Part shown: in pieces, positions 18,278 through 30,843 of the stretch
Numbering within the stretch: the stretch's first letter is position 1
Layout: the number at the start of each line of letters is the position of its first letter
Assembly: GCA_025765615.1 (NCBI GenBank)
Contig: JAIVFJ010000025.1
Coordinates: 408,061-472,060 of the forward strand
Direction: 5' to 3'
DNA: 64,000 nt
Origin: Zopfochytrium polystomum
Taxonomy: Eukaryota > Chytridiomycota > Chytridiomycetes > Chytridiales > Chytridiaceae
The notes under the pieces: generated by a model
Database searches by the model: none
Seen by the model: the letters and a program-made list of their open reading frames with translations, nothing else
What the model was told of the DNA's origin: nothing
Position numbers and translations under genes: made by a program

Positions 18278-21200
18278 GGGGCAATTCCCTGGACCCTCCT
18301 CCAAGCTGCCCCTGTTTCATCACCACCACCAGCACCACAAGCACCTCAGATTCCAAGCCCCACCAACTCACCATGGATGTCAAGATTCAACTCTCACCCA
18401 AGTCAACCATCACAACCAAGGCCCTTATAGACTCTGGATCATCCTGCAACATCATTGATGCCACCCTTGCCAAGTCTTGTGCCATTCCTACGATCAAGAA
18501 ATCCACACCCCTCAAGGTCCACTTTGCCAATCATGCTCTGTTCAAGGAAATCAGCCATGAAACCAAGCTAAACCTCCACATCCAAGACTTTCCACCATCC
18601 ATGGTCAATCTGGAAGTATTGGATCTTGGCTCACCCACATTCTCTGTCATCCTGGGATTACCATGGCTGCAAGCCCAGAACCCTGCCATTGATTGGGTCA
18701 CTGGTCAAGTCCAACCTCCACCAATCGGAACAGTCACCCAAAACTCAAGTCAAGCCCCCAAGTCTCATGCTCTCAAGCCCTTGATTCAAGATTCACAGCC
18801 AGCCAAGACTCAAGTTCCACAGTTCACAGTTCACAGTCAAGATTCAAGTAGAGCTCATAGAGCTCACAGTCATGGCCATGACTCTTGTTCACAGAACCCA
18901 CAGTCAAAGATTCAAGTACCACAGTTCACAGTCCACATTCAAGATTCAAGTTCCATAGCTCACAGTCTTTGCCAAGAACAGAACTCTCAGTCAAAGATTC
19001 AAGAATCACAGTTCCCAGTCAAGAATTCAAGCCCCACTGCTGAGGAGCACAACAACCTGGACCCATCAGACCTTTTGCTGGCATCCAAGCTGCCAAAAGA
19101 ATATCTCCCTTATGCTGATGTGTTTTCCAAGACCAAGGCAGACCTGCTACCAGCTCAGAGGCCTTATGACTGTGAAATCCCACTCAAGGATGAAACTTGC
19201 AGCCCACCTTTCAAGCCACTGTACCACCTCTCTCCACCAGAAGCCAAGGCCCTCCAAGAATACATTGAAGAAATGCTGAACAAGGGATTCATCCAACCTT
19301 CCAAGTCACCAGCTGGAGCTCCCATCTTTTTTGTCAAGAAGAAGGATGGGGGACTGAGACCCTGTGTGGACTACAGAGATCTCAATGAGATGACAGTCAA
19401 GAACCGCTATCCACTGCCTCTCATCTCTGAATTACTGGACAAACTGAGCCATGCAAGGATATTTTCCAAGATTGACCTCAGAGGTGCCTACAATTTGGTC
19501 AGAATTAAGCCCCAGGATCAATGGAAGACTGCCTTCAGATGCAAATACGGTCACTTTGAGTACTTGGTCATGCCCTTTGGACTTACCAATGCTCCAGCTA
19601 TTTTCCAAGGCATGATGAATGACATCTTCAGGGATATTCTGGACCTTTTTGTCATTGTCTACCTGGATGATATCCTGGTATTTTCATCTGACACTGCAAG
19701 CCATATGGGACATGTCAAGACTGTCTTGGAGAGACTCAGACAGCATCACCTCTATGCAAAGCTGGAGAAGTGTGAATTCCACAAGACCTCCATTGAGTTT
19801 TTGGGGTTCATTGTGTCTGACAAAGGGATCTCCATGGCACCAGACAAGATCCAAACTATTCTTGAATGGAAGGCTCCAAATTCCATCAAGGATGTTCAAA
19901 GCTTCCTTGGATTTTGCAACTTCTACAGAACCTTCATTGCCAACTATTCTGCCATAGCCAAGCCTCTCACTGATCTCACCAAGAAGACCACCAAGTTTGA
20001 ATGGACCCCAGCAGCAGAGCAAGCCTGGCTAGCTCTTAAGACAGCAACCACAAGTGCACCACTCCTTAAGCATGTGGATCCCTTGCTTCCCTTCACCTTG
20101 GAAACTGATGCCTCAGACTATGCCCTCAGTGCTGTTCTGTCCCAGCCAAGCTCTCAGGACCCTCTGCTCCTCTGCATCCAGTGGCATATTACTCCAGGAA
20201 GCTGAACAGTGCTGAGTGTAACTACACAGTCCATGACAAGGAGTTGCTTGCAATTGTGGAAGCATTCAAATTCTGGAGACACTACTTGGCTGGTTCTAAA
20301 GGCATCTCTGTCTATTCTGATCACAAGAACCTCACCTTCTTCAGGGCAAGGAGGTTGCTCAAGCAGAGGCATGCCAGGTGGGCTGAACTGCTCTCTGAGT
20401 ATGACTTTAAGCTGTGCTATTCTCCTGGCCACCTTAACACTGTGGCTGATGCCCTGTCAAGAAGAACAGACCTTGCACCTGAAGGGGGAGATGGTTTCAC
20501 CCCACCATCCAAGACACACCTTTCTTTGCTTCCTGACAGTGTGTGGGCCCATGCTATTTCCAAGGACCCCAAGCCTCACAAGATTCAAATCAGCCAAGAA
20601 GAGGAAAAACTTGAGATACTCAAGACAAGGCATGATGCAGCAACAGCTGGACACCCAGGAGAGCACAAGACATATGAGCTTGTTTCCAGAGACTTCTACT
20701 GGCCAGGCATGAGGAAGTACATCAAGAACTATGTCAGCAGCTGTGAAACCTGTCAAAGAAACAAATCCAGCAGACACAAGCCCTATGGACTTCTGGAGCC
20801 CCTCCCAATTGCCATCAGCCCTTGGTCATCAATATCCATGGACTTCATTGTGAAACTGCCCCCATCCCATGGATTTGACTCTATCCTTGTTGTCATCTGC
20901 AGAAGGACAAAGTTGGCCCATTTCATCCCCTGCACTGAGAATGTAGATGCACAAGGAACAGCAGACCTGTTTTTGCAGCACATATTCAGGCTCCATGGGC
21001 TGCCTCAGTCAATCGTCAGTGACAGAGGACCACAGTTCAGATCTCAATTTTGGAAAGCACTCACAGCAGCCCTTGGAATCAAGTCTCAACTGTCAACTGC
21101 TTATCACCCTCAGACTGATGGACAAACAGAAAGAACAAACCAGACTCTGGAGCAGTATTTGAGGTGCTATGTCAGCTATCAACAGGATGATTGGCCCACC

Positions 21201-21950
21201 CTCCTTCCACTGGCAGAATTTGCTCTCAACAATTCTCTCCACTCAAGCACCCAGCTATCTCCTTTCTTTGCAACCTATGGCTTCAATCCAAGAGGAGATC
21301 TTCTGGGACAAGAGACCCTATCCAATGTCCAAGCTCTTGCTGCGGCTTCACACTTACATAAGCTCAAGATCATCAACTCCTTCCTGGACTCCACCCTGAA
21401 GCAAGCCCAAGAAGATGCCTCAAGATTTGCCAACACTCACAGAATGGACCATGACCTTGCTGTGGGTCAGCAAGTTTGGCTTCTGAGGAAGAACTTGCAG
21501 ACCAAAAGACCAAGTCCCAAGCTAGACAACCTCAAGTTGGGACCTTTCAAGATCTTGGAGCAAATCAATCCAGTCACCTTCAAGCTGGATCTCCCTGCAT
21601 CCATGAAGATCCACCCAGTTTTCCATGTCAGCCTTTTAGAGAAGTTTGTGGCCAATTCCATTCCAGGCAGAGTTGTTCCTCCTCCTCCTCCAGTTGAGGT
21701 AGAAGGTGAAGAGGAATTTGAGGTTGAACAAATCTTGGATGCCAAGTGGTTTGGAAGAACACTCAAGTTCCTTGTTAAGTGGTCGGTTACTCAGATGCTG
21801 ACAACACCTGGGAGCCTGAGTCAAACCTCACTCACTGCCAAGACCTTCTGCTCGAGTTCAAGACCAGGTACCCCACCAAGTTGCAGAAGAGGCCTAAAAG
21901 GGGGAGATGATGTTATGAATCACCCTCTGGAAACCTCTGGAACCTTCTAG
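18193..21950 (+). pseudogene. Element B pol (PR-RT-RNase H-IN-chromodomain), frameshifted
   Basis: The first frame (18193-20205) holds protease (LIDSGSS, about 18424), a Ser/Gln/His-rich linker with CACAGTTCACAGTC-type repeats, reverse transcriptase with YLDDILVFS (about 19659) and the start of RNase H (LETDASD, about 20098). A one-base loss near 20180 moves the rest to a second frame (20181-21950): the end of RNase H, the integrase HHCC zinc domain (GHPGEHKTYEL to CETCQRN), the D,D35E core (SDRGPQF; TDGQTERTNQ), and a GPY-like region. The chromodomain begins VEQILDAKWFGR but frameshifts after FLVKW. Chromodomains steer integration to marked heterochromatin in this family. Confidence 0.93.
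18250..18295 (+). promoter_or_regulatory. Programmed -1 frameshift signal (gag-pol)
   Basis: Slippery heptamer CCCAAAC at 18250-18256 in the correct phase (gag codons CCA AAC), a 5-base spacer, then an 8-bp perfect stem GGTCCAGG (18262-18269) with CCTGGACC (18288-18295); the gag stop is in the loop. Pol is in the -1 frame. Preserved in elements D and E. Confidence 0.85.
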
Positions 21951-22263
21951 AACATTCCTTCATGGAACCTTCTGGAACCTTCTGGAACCTTCTAGAACAT
22001 TCCTTCATGGAACCTTGTGGAACCTTCTGGAACCTTCTTTGCTTTCCTGACTTGTCTTGTTGTCATTGGTATCATTGGTATCATTGTATTACTAATTGCT
22101 CTTTCTGGAACTTTCTTGGAGTCTTGACAAGGAACACTCTCAAAAGGTATAAAAGGGGGATGGGGGACCTGTCCCATCCCTCAAGTGAATTATTGTTTCC
22201 AATACAATCATCACTCCTCTCAGTTCCTTGTCTGCCTTGTCCTGTCCTGCCCTGTTCCTGACA
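21911..22263 (+). repeat. Element B 3' LTR
   Basis: 353 bp, preceded by a purine tract AAAAGGGGGAGATGA (polypurine primer). Essentially identical to the 5' LTR by eye, implying a recent insertion. Confidence 0.93.
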
Positions 22264-23986
22264 AAGTTCCACAGCTCACAGTCTTTGCCAAGAACAGAAC
22301 TCTCAGTCAAAGATTCAAGAATCACAGTTCCCAGTCAAGAATTCATGCCCCACTGCTGAAGAGCACAGGAACTTGGACCCATCAGACCTTTTGCTGGCAT
22401 CCAAGCTACCAAAAGAATATCTCCCTTATGCTGATATGTTTCCAAGACCAAGGCAGACCTGCTACCAGCTCAGAGGCCTTATGACTGTGAAATCCCACTC
22501 AAGGATGAAACTTGCAGCCCACCTTTCAAGCCACTGTACCATCTCTCTCCACCAGAAGCCAAGGCCCTCCAAGAATACATTGAAGAAATCCTGAACAAGG
22601 GATTCATCCAACCTTCCAAGTCACCAGCTGGAGCTCCCATCTTTTTTGTCAAGAAGAAGGATGGGGGACTGAGACCCTGTGTGGACTACAGAGATCTCAA
22701 TGAGATGACAGTCAAGAACTGCTATCCACGGCCTCTCATCTCTGAATTACTGGACAAACTGAGCCATGCAAGGATATTTTCCAAGACTGACCTCAGAGGT
22801 GCCTACAATTTGGTTAGAATTAAGCCCCAGGATCAATGGAAGACTGCCTTCAGATACAAATATGGTCACTTTGAGTACTTGGTCATGCCCTTTGGACTTA
22901 CCAATGCTCCAGCTATTTTCCAAGGCATGATGAATGACATCTTCAGGGATATTCTGGACCTTTTTGTCATTGTCTACCTGGATGATATCCTGGTATTTTT
23001 GTCTGACACTGCAAGCCATATGAGACATGTCAAGACTGTCTTGGAGAGACTCAGACAGCATCACCTCTATGCAAAGCTGGAGAAGTTTGAATTCCACAAG
23101 ACCTCCATTGAGTTTTTGGGATTCATTGTGTCTGACAAAGGGATCTCCATGGCACCAGACAAGATCCAAACTATTCTTGAATGGAAGGCTCCAAATTCCA
23201 TCAAGGATGTTCAAAGCTTCCTTGGGTTTTGCAACTTCTACAGAACCTTCATTGCCAACTATTCTGCCATAGCCAAGCCTCTCACTGATCTCACCAAGAA
23301 GACCACCAAGTTTGAATGGACCCCAGCAGCAGAGCAAGCCTGGCTAGCTCTTAAGACAGCAACCACAAGTGCACCACTCCTTAAGCATGTGGATCCCTTG
23401 CTTCCCTTCACCTTGGAAACTGATGCCTCAGACTATGCCCTCAGTGCTGTTCTGTCCCAGCCAAGCTCTCAGGACCCTCTGCTCCTCTGCATCCAGTGGC
23501 ATATTACTCCAGGAAGCTGAACAGTGCTGAGTGTAACTACACTGTCCATGATAAGGAGTTGCTTGCAATTGTGGAAGCATTCAAATTCTGGAGACACTAC
23601 TTGGCTGGTTCTAAAGGCATCTCTGTCTATTCTGATCACAAGAACCTCACCTTCTTCAGGGCAAGGAGGTTGCTCAAGCAGAGGCATGCCAGGTGGGCTG
23701 AACTGCTCTCTGAGTATGACTTTAAGCTGTGCTATTCTCCTGGCCACCTTAACACTGTGGCTGATGCCCTGTCAAGAAGAACAGACCTTGCACCTGAAGG
23801 GGGAGATGGTTTCACCCCACCATCCAAGACACACCTTTCTTTGCTTCCTGACAGTGTGTGGGCCCATGCTATTTCCAAGGACCCCAAGCCTCACAAGATT
23901 CAAATCAGCCAAGAGGAGGAAAAACTTGAGATACTCAAGACAAGGCATGATGCAGCAACAGCTGGACACCCAGGAGAGCACAAGAC
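22264..23986 (+). pseudogene. Element A RT and RNase H segment
   Basis: Element A resumes after B with the linker, reverse transcriptase (YLDDILVFL) and RNase H. It carries the same one-base break in RNase H as element B (frames meet near 23496-23520). It is cut at 23986 by the LTR of element C, within the integrase zinc domain. The rest of pol and the 3' LTR are absent from the window. Confidence 0.88.
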
Positions 23987-24095
23987 TGTGACAGGCGGAG
24001 CCCGTTGGAGTGCGTCGTGCTGCTTGGTGCGAGGAAAAGGAAAGGGAAGGGGGAATAAAGAGAAAAAAAAGATCAGACTTGTCAATCCTGTTACA
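23987..24095 (+). repeat. Element C 5' LTR
   Basis: 109 bp, TG...CA, unusually short. It contains AATAAA (around 24056) and no obvious TATA box. Confidence 0.9.
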
Positions 24096-24111
24096 TGGTA
24101 GCAGCGGATAG
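24096..24111 (+). other. Element C primer-binding site
   Basis: TGGTAGCAGCGGATAG abuts the LTR. The first nine bases match the complement of the 3' end of eukaryotic initiator tRNA-Met (ending CTGCTACCA). So C uses tRNA priming, unlike elements A, B, D and E. Confidence 0.7.
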
Positions 24112-24169
24112 AAGGAAGTAAGAAACCTCGACCCCTCCTCCTGAACACTACACTGCAAAACCCCATCCC

Positions 24170-24830
24170 TACGATTGCTGACAGCGATCGCGCCAACCGA
24201 TCAAGAACCGCTTGATCGCCAGAGGCGACCAAGCGGCTGTCAAGAACTCGTGCGGCCGCTGGGAGCGGCTGTCTCAAGAAGAAACAAGAAACGCGTGATC
24301 GCAATTGCTGGAGGCGATTGCGACTGCGCAAACACAAGAACAAGACAACTGGGCGACTGCCGGAGGCGGTCACGCAGCACACGCAAGAACCGATCGGCCG
24401 CCGGAGGCGACCAATCAGCTGTAAAACAGGACCGCGTAGCGATCACCAGAGGCGACTGCACCGCTCACAAGGACCGATTGGCTGCTGGAGGCGACCAACC
24501 GACCGCACGAACAAGAGCAGCTTGATCACGATCGCTGGAGGCGATCGCGACCGCGCAAACACAAGAACCACGATCGCCAGAGGTGACCGCGACTGCACGA
24601 ACAAGAACAGCCCAATTGCAATCACTGGAGGCGAGTGCGACCCTGTGACACAAGAAAGGCCGCGAAGCAGTTGCCAAGACGATCGTGCCGCGCAAGAACC
24701 ACGTTCCACACCAAGACCACAACTGCATCCGCCCGCAGCAACCGCGACTAACAAGAACTGGCGAGGTCGCTGGAGGCGACCCCGCAGAAGCAAGAACCTC
24801 GTCGCGACCGCCTGCAGCGGCCACAACTGA
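24170..24830 (+). repeat. Element C leader with about twelve hairpin-forming repeats
   Basis: Degenerate units of about 40-60 bases, each with a self-complementary core of the type GATCGC-TGGAG-GCGATC followed by CAAGAAC or similar. The stems vary while pairing is largely kept (for example GATCGCCAGAGGCGACC, CGATCGCTGGAGGCGATCG). Non-coding leader between PBS and gag. Confidence 0.75.
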
Positions 24831-27800
24831 TCAATAGAAAATAAGAACCTCGCCGCCTTCAGCAACTCAGCAAGCAGCAGGATGCCTCTCCCAGACGATT
24901 TCAACACGAACTTTCAGGCAGCCACGCACGACTTGCTGGTACTGACCACGTTCTTAAACGCGGACCCAAACACTGCCCAACCGATCAATGACACGGAGTT
25001 CATTGATCAATGGCTCCGCTGGTCAGCCGAGATGGAAGATCCAAGCACCCTTGGGTCAGAAACAATCTCGTGGGCGATGCGCCTCCTTGCTGTGGTGCGA
25101 GAAGCAAATGCAGCTCGGGAACGAATGCGCCAATACACGGCAAGCGTAATTGCAGAAGCGCAGATGAACGCCGAGCGTGTGAACATGCTCAATGAACGAA
25201 TCGGATTTCTCCAAGAAAGGGTCGAATCCCAAGATCGCTCAAATGTCGAACAAAGCGCCATGTTGGAGCACGCTCTCAGGAACAACGAATTTGAACGGAG
25301 AGCCATTCCATCCAAGAAAACCAAGTCATCCGAATCTGAAATCGAGGAACGTTCCTCTCGCAAGAAAGGCAAGCGCGCGGCTCGTCAGGATGACAAGCCT
25401 CGCGAGAGCGGACCACGAAACATGCTCCTCAAGAACGCCTTAGGACTTATCAAGGTCTTTGACGGCACGAAGAATCGCGAAACAGCTGTCAAGTTCCTGA
25501 AACAACTCCGCGGTGCGGCGACGTTGATGGACGAGCCTGATGTCCTTGTGGAAGGAATCCAACAGTACCTCGAAGGCGTCGCACTCTCCTGGTGGGAGGG
25601 TCTTGACGACAACGAACGACCTGAAACTCTAGAAGAATTTGAAATCGCTGTGACTGAACATTTCGTTCCGAACAACGCATCTGACGACGCTGAATTCAAG
25701 CTTCGCAAGCTCGAACAGAAGAATCAGAATACCTCGGAGTTTGAGAAGATCTTCCTCAGACACGCTGACCAAGTACCCAACCTGAACGAAAAGGACCGCA
25801 AGGATATCTTCTGGTTTGCGCTACGTGAAGACATCTGGAGTACAATGACTCTATTGAAACAAAACCGACGAAACCTCTCGTTCAATCAACTGGTAGTTGC
25901 TGCAACCGAGGCCGAACGATCTTCGCACTCTGGCGTACGTGTAGGAATCCACGAACGAATTGGGCATAAGCAACCAGAGAACCTTATGCCCAAGTATGAA
26001 CAGAAACCGAAAGTACCAAGTGACCCAATGGACTTGAGCACAACTGAAACCAAGGCACAACAGCGCGAACGCGAGATGCGAGAAGGAAGATGTTTCCTTT
26101 GCAAAGAAAAAGGCCACACAAGAAATGAATGCCCGACGAAACGAACCACAGGATTGGCAAATATTGATGGAAATGGGCGAACGAAACGTTACAAGGAATC
26201 TGAGGCCTGTAGGGATCGCAGGAATGAAACTGACTCCAATAAAGATTCCGATGAAAACTACTCGTCGCTCATAACTCATAGAAAACCACGACAGCGTATG
26301 GAACGGTGCCCATACACAATCACTACTCCGTCGGGAAAGCCTGACGTCGAGCGACACGACACCATCGAATGCACCGCTTATGTGGCTGGAAAACGAGTCA
26401 AAATACTCATTGACAACGGGGCCTCACAAATGTTTGTGAGCTCCAGACTAATACAACGAATGAGCCTCTCAACAAAACCGATTGATTGCGACCTTCGCAT
26501 GGCCAACAATGCCCAGTCCAAGAGCAAGTCGTTTGCCTCCATCCAGTACTCTGTGGCAGGGCAACTGGAATGGGCCGAATTTGTTGTTGTAGATGCACTA
26601 CGATATGACCTGATTTTGGGTATTCCCTGGTTCAAGTGGAGAAACCCAACGATTGATTATCACGCCAACCGTTTCTCATTCACGAACGCAGATGGCCAGA
26701 CTCGACAAGCTCGGTACGGCAGCCGGAAACTGTCCCCAATTCCTGAAGCAATCACCCAGAATATCATCTCAGGCATTGAAGCAAGACAAATCATACAGGC
26801 TGGAGCCTCAGCATTTATGGTCCGCATTCATGATATATCTACTATGGATGGAGAACGTGCAAACGCCCCGACCAGCAACGAACTGTTGAAGGTCCTCGAA
26901 GAGTACCACAACAGTGTCTTTGCTGAGAAACTCCCAGAGGGTCGCCCTCCTGACAGACCTACGATTCCTGGCGGGAATCACAAGATTCCTTTGATTCCAG
27001 GGGCCCAACCAGTGTGGAAACCCCTGTATCATCTCTCGAAACTTGAACTGGCCGAGATGGCCAAGCAACTGGACGAACTGATCAAGATGGGCCATGTCCG
27101 ACCCTCCAAGTCCCCGTGGGGAGCCCCTGTCTTGTTTGTAAACAAGCCGGGTGGTGGGCTGCGGATGTGCATTGACTACCGCGAACTGAACAAGTTGACA
27201 GTCAAAGACCGATACTCCTTACCCCGTATCTCTGAACTGCGCGATCGATGTGTGGGAGCAAAATTCTTCACAAAACTTGATCTCCGATCTGGGTACTACC
27301 AAGTGGCGGTAGCCCCTGAAGATATTGAGAAAACAGCCTTCCGAACTCGTTACGGCCACTTCGAATATGTTGTTTGTCCCTTTGGGCTAACAGGTCTTCC
27401 AGCCACCTTTCAAAGGATGATGAACAATGTGTTTCACGGAATTCTTGACGATTTTGTGGTGGTTTATATGGACGACATCCTTATATACTCCAAAGACCGG
27501 AAAAGTCACATACAACATGTGCGCAAAGTTCTTCGGCGCCTTCATGAGCATGGGTTGCAACTGAAGCTGTCAAAGTGCGAATGGGAACGCCAAGAGGTGC
27601 AATTCCTTGGCTACCTTATCTCGCAGAATGGCATTCGAATCACACCAGAACACATTGCAGCAGTGACAGACTTTCCACTTCCCACAACGACTGTGGACTT
27701 GCAACAGTTTCTTGGCCTGGCCAACTACTTCCACATCTTCTGCCCAGAGATGGCTCGTGTGGCGGGCCCTCTCCATGCCCTTGTGAAGGGCGAGTCCAGC

Positions 27801-29519
27801 GGGAAACGACACCCCTTAAAAGGGTGGGAGGGAGCGGTGCATGGCCGCGCCTTTGACAAATTGAAGCAATTGATCACCAGTGCTCCAGTGCTCCGCTTCT
27901 ACGAACCTGACTTACCAACGAAAGTAAAAACAGACTCATCAGCATATGCCATTGGAGCTTGCTTGATGCAGGACGATGGCAAAGGGTGGAGACCAGTTGC
28001 ATACTACTCCCGAAAACTCTTGCCAGCTGAAACACGATATGACACCCGAGAACAAGAACTGCTCGCAGTACACGAAGCCCTGAACGCCTGGAGACCGTAC
28101 CTGGAGGGTACGCGATTCCACGTCCAGTCTGACCACCAATCACTGAAGTGGCTACAAGACCAGAAGATCCTGAACCGACGACAAGCCCGGTGGGTGATGA
28201 ACTTTCAAAGCTACGACTTCACCATAGGATTTACGCCTGGTGACACCAACGCAGTGGCGGATATCCTCTCAAGACGACCTGACTTTGCGACTAGATGCGA
28301 CATGTGCAGAACACGGATCAACGCAGTCCAACTCGCTTTGTACAATACCATCGACAATGAAATAACAAAAGAATGCTTGCAAGACCCCGAAGCTGAAACA
28401 TGGAGAGAGTACCTCCAAGAACCAAGTTCAGTTCCAAAGGGACTCCGTCACCAACTTGGGAAGTGGAGTGACGAAGACAATGAACTGAAATATGACGGAC
28501 GACGCTATGTCCCAGACAAGAACGATTTGCGAGCACGTCTGCTTGCTGAATACCACGAAACGCCATTGGCAGGACACCCAGGCGGTCTCAGATTGTATGC
28601 TCGGATGAGCAAGAAATGGTACTGGCCAGGAATGGAAAAGGATTGCAAGCGCTTCACCAAGTCCTGCGACGAATGCCAGAGAACCGAGAAAGAAAGGGCC
28701 AACGAACAAGGGTATCTCCAGCCCCTAGAAGTTCCTTCCCAGAGGTGGAAGGCGATCAGCATGGACTTGGTGCCAGACATGCCTGAAGAAAACGGTTACG
28801 ATGCCCTCCTAGTGGTACAGGATCGTCTAACTAAACGCATTCATTTATTGCCAACACAAACAACTGCAAGCAACAAAGATGTCGCAGAACTGTACTTTGA
28901 CCGAATCTTCCCCCTACATGGGGTCCCTGAAACGATTACCTCCGATCGAGGTAGCCAGTTTGTGTCACGTTTCACGAATCACTTGTTCAAGTTGACTGGA
29001 ACGACGATGGATTACTCAACGGCCCGACATCAACAGTCAAACGGCCAAGTCGAACGAACGATTCAGACCCTGAAAACAACCCTCCGAGGATTGCTGGAAA
29101 CTCCTGGAGCGAAATGGACAAAGTTCCTACCGAACATGGAGTTTGCATTTAACTCCAACATGAATAGTACCACACGATTCTCCCCTTTCCATCTGGATTT
29201 GGGATACGAACCACTGGGGCCTGGAGACCTACCACCACTTGTAGTAGGGGGACCGCGATCGAAACGAGAACCAGAAGCCGAGGAGTTCTTTGAACACCTC
29301 ACAGACATATTAAGCGCTGCAAGGAACCGCATCTTAGTTGCCCAACAAGAACAAGAACAAGAATTCAATGAACGACATCGACCTGACCCCCTGTATCAGG
29401 TTGGAGACAGAGTGATGTTGTTGCGACAAGGTCTTCGCGCTCCTGGTGTGATTACCAGAGAAGGACTTGCTACGCCATACATCGGGCCCTTCGAAGTGAC
29501 AAAGGCTGAACCACCAAAC

Positions 29520-29873
29520 TGTTACTGAATCACCCTCTGGAAACCTCTGGAACCTTCTAGAACATTCCTTCATGGAACCTTCTGGAACCTTCTGGACCTT
29601 CTAGAACATTCCTTCATGGAACCTTGTGGAACCTTCTGGAACCTTCTTTGCTTTCCTGACTTGTCTTGTTGTCATTGGTATCATTGGTATCATTGTATTA
29701 CTAATTGCTCTTTCTGGAAACTTTTCTTGGAGTCTTGACAAGGAACACTCTCAAAAGGTATAAAAGGGGGATGGGGGACCTGTCCCATCCCTCAAGTGAA
29801 TTATTGTTTCCATACAATCATCACTCCTCTCAGTTCCTTGTCTGCCTTGTCCTGTCCAGCCATGTTCCTGACA
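29520..29873 (+). repeat. Element E 5' LTR
   Basis: Starts TGTTACTGAATCACC, a variant of the family start, and has two heat-shock blocks, one with a one-base loss. A PBS of ATAATTCACTT follows at 29876-29886. Confidence 0.9.
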
Positions 29874-29914
29874 TCATAATTCACTTCACCCTCTCCTACT
29901 ACTCTCTTGCCATC

Positions 29915-30843
29915 ATGTCTGACCCAAACAACACCTTCCCTGATGCAACTGCCTTCCAAGCCTTGATGGACCAATTACAAGCCCTTTCAAGACAGACACA
30001 CCAACTTCAAGAAACAAGTCCTTCACCAGCATCACCAGCTTCAACAACAACTTCACCAACAAGAACATCAAAGCTCTTCCCCTGCCCCAAGCCAACCAAG
30101 CAAGAGAGCCCAAGGTTCCCAGCCCTGACAAGTTCACTGGGCTGGCCAAAGACCTTAGGAACTTTATGGCCACTGTGGAGAATGTCATCCTTCTCCAACC
30201 TTCAAGATTTCCCAGTGAGCAAGTCAAGGTTCTTTTCACAAGCACCCTCCTGTCTGGTCAAGCTCAATCATGGTACAGATCTTCCTCCCAAGCACACCCA
30301 CCGACCCTGCAAGAGCTCTGGGAGGGGCTGGAGGCTACCTTGGTGACCCCTACGCATCTTGGACAGCAGATCCAAGCTCAAGCATATCAAGCAAGGAAAG
30401 CAATCTTGTGTGGCCTACACCAACCAATTCAAGCAAACTAGCCAGAGACTCTGGATACAATGATGCAGCTCTGATGGAGCTGTACCATGATGGTCTCCAT
30501 GAGTCTATCCAAGACATGCTCTCTCCCAGTCTCTGCACATCCCTGAGACCTTGGAAGAGTACATTCTCCTTGCCATCAAGATTGACAACAGACTCTACTC
30601 CAAGAGGCTGAAGCAAAGACAAGTGGGAACTACATCAAGGCCTACCCCAGTCCCTCAAGCTCTTACAGTTCCTGAACCCATGCAGTGGATGCAGTTGAGA
30701 CACTTCCTAAGGGTCCTCTGAGCCAAGAGGAGAAAACAAGGAGGACCCAGCAGGGACTGTGTTTCTACTGTGGCTCCAAGAAACACGCTGTCAAGGACTG
30801 CCCAAGGAAGAAGCACCCAAACTCCCAGGTCCAGGCTCACTGA
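29915..30843 (+). pseudogene. Element E gag (several frameshifts)
   Basis: MSDPNNTFPDATAFQ start at 29915. Small indels near 30012, 30285, 30340, 30437 and 30685 break the frame repeatedly. The zinc knuckle region survives in parts. The slippery heptamer (30816-30822) and stem are intact. Confidence 0.85.

Larger units (their letters stand above)
17170..22263 (+). mobile_element. Element B, full-length Ty3/gypsy chromovirus nested in A
   Basis: LTRs of 353 bp at both ends, with target duplication AAGTT (17165-17169 and 22264-22268). Order: LTR, PBS, gag, PR, RT, RNase H, integrase, chromodomain, LTR. It is structurally complete but carries a gag deletion and frameshifts in RNase H and the chromodomain, so it is not autonomous as read. 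Confidence 0.95.

Noticed and set aside
24240..24907. Several 100-170 residue ORFs on both strands in the leader of element C
   Set aside because: They arise from the GC-rich hairpin repeats and encode Arg/Ser-rich repeats in all frames. The leader is better read as structured RNA.
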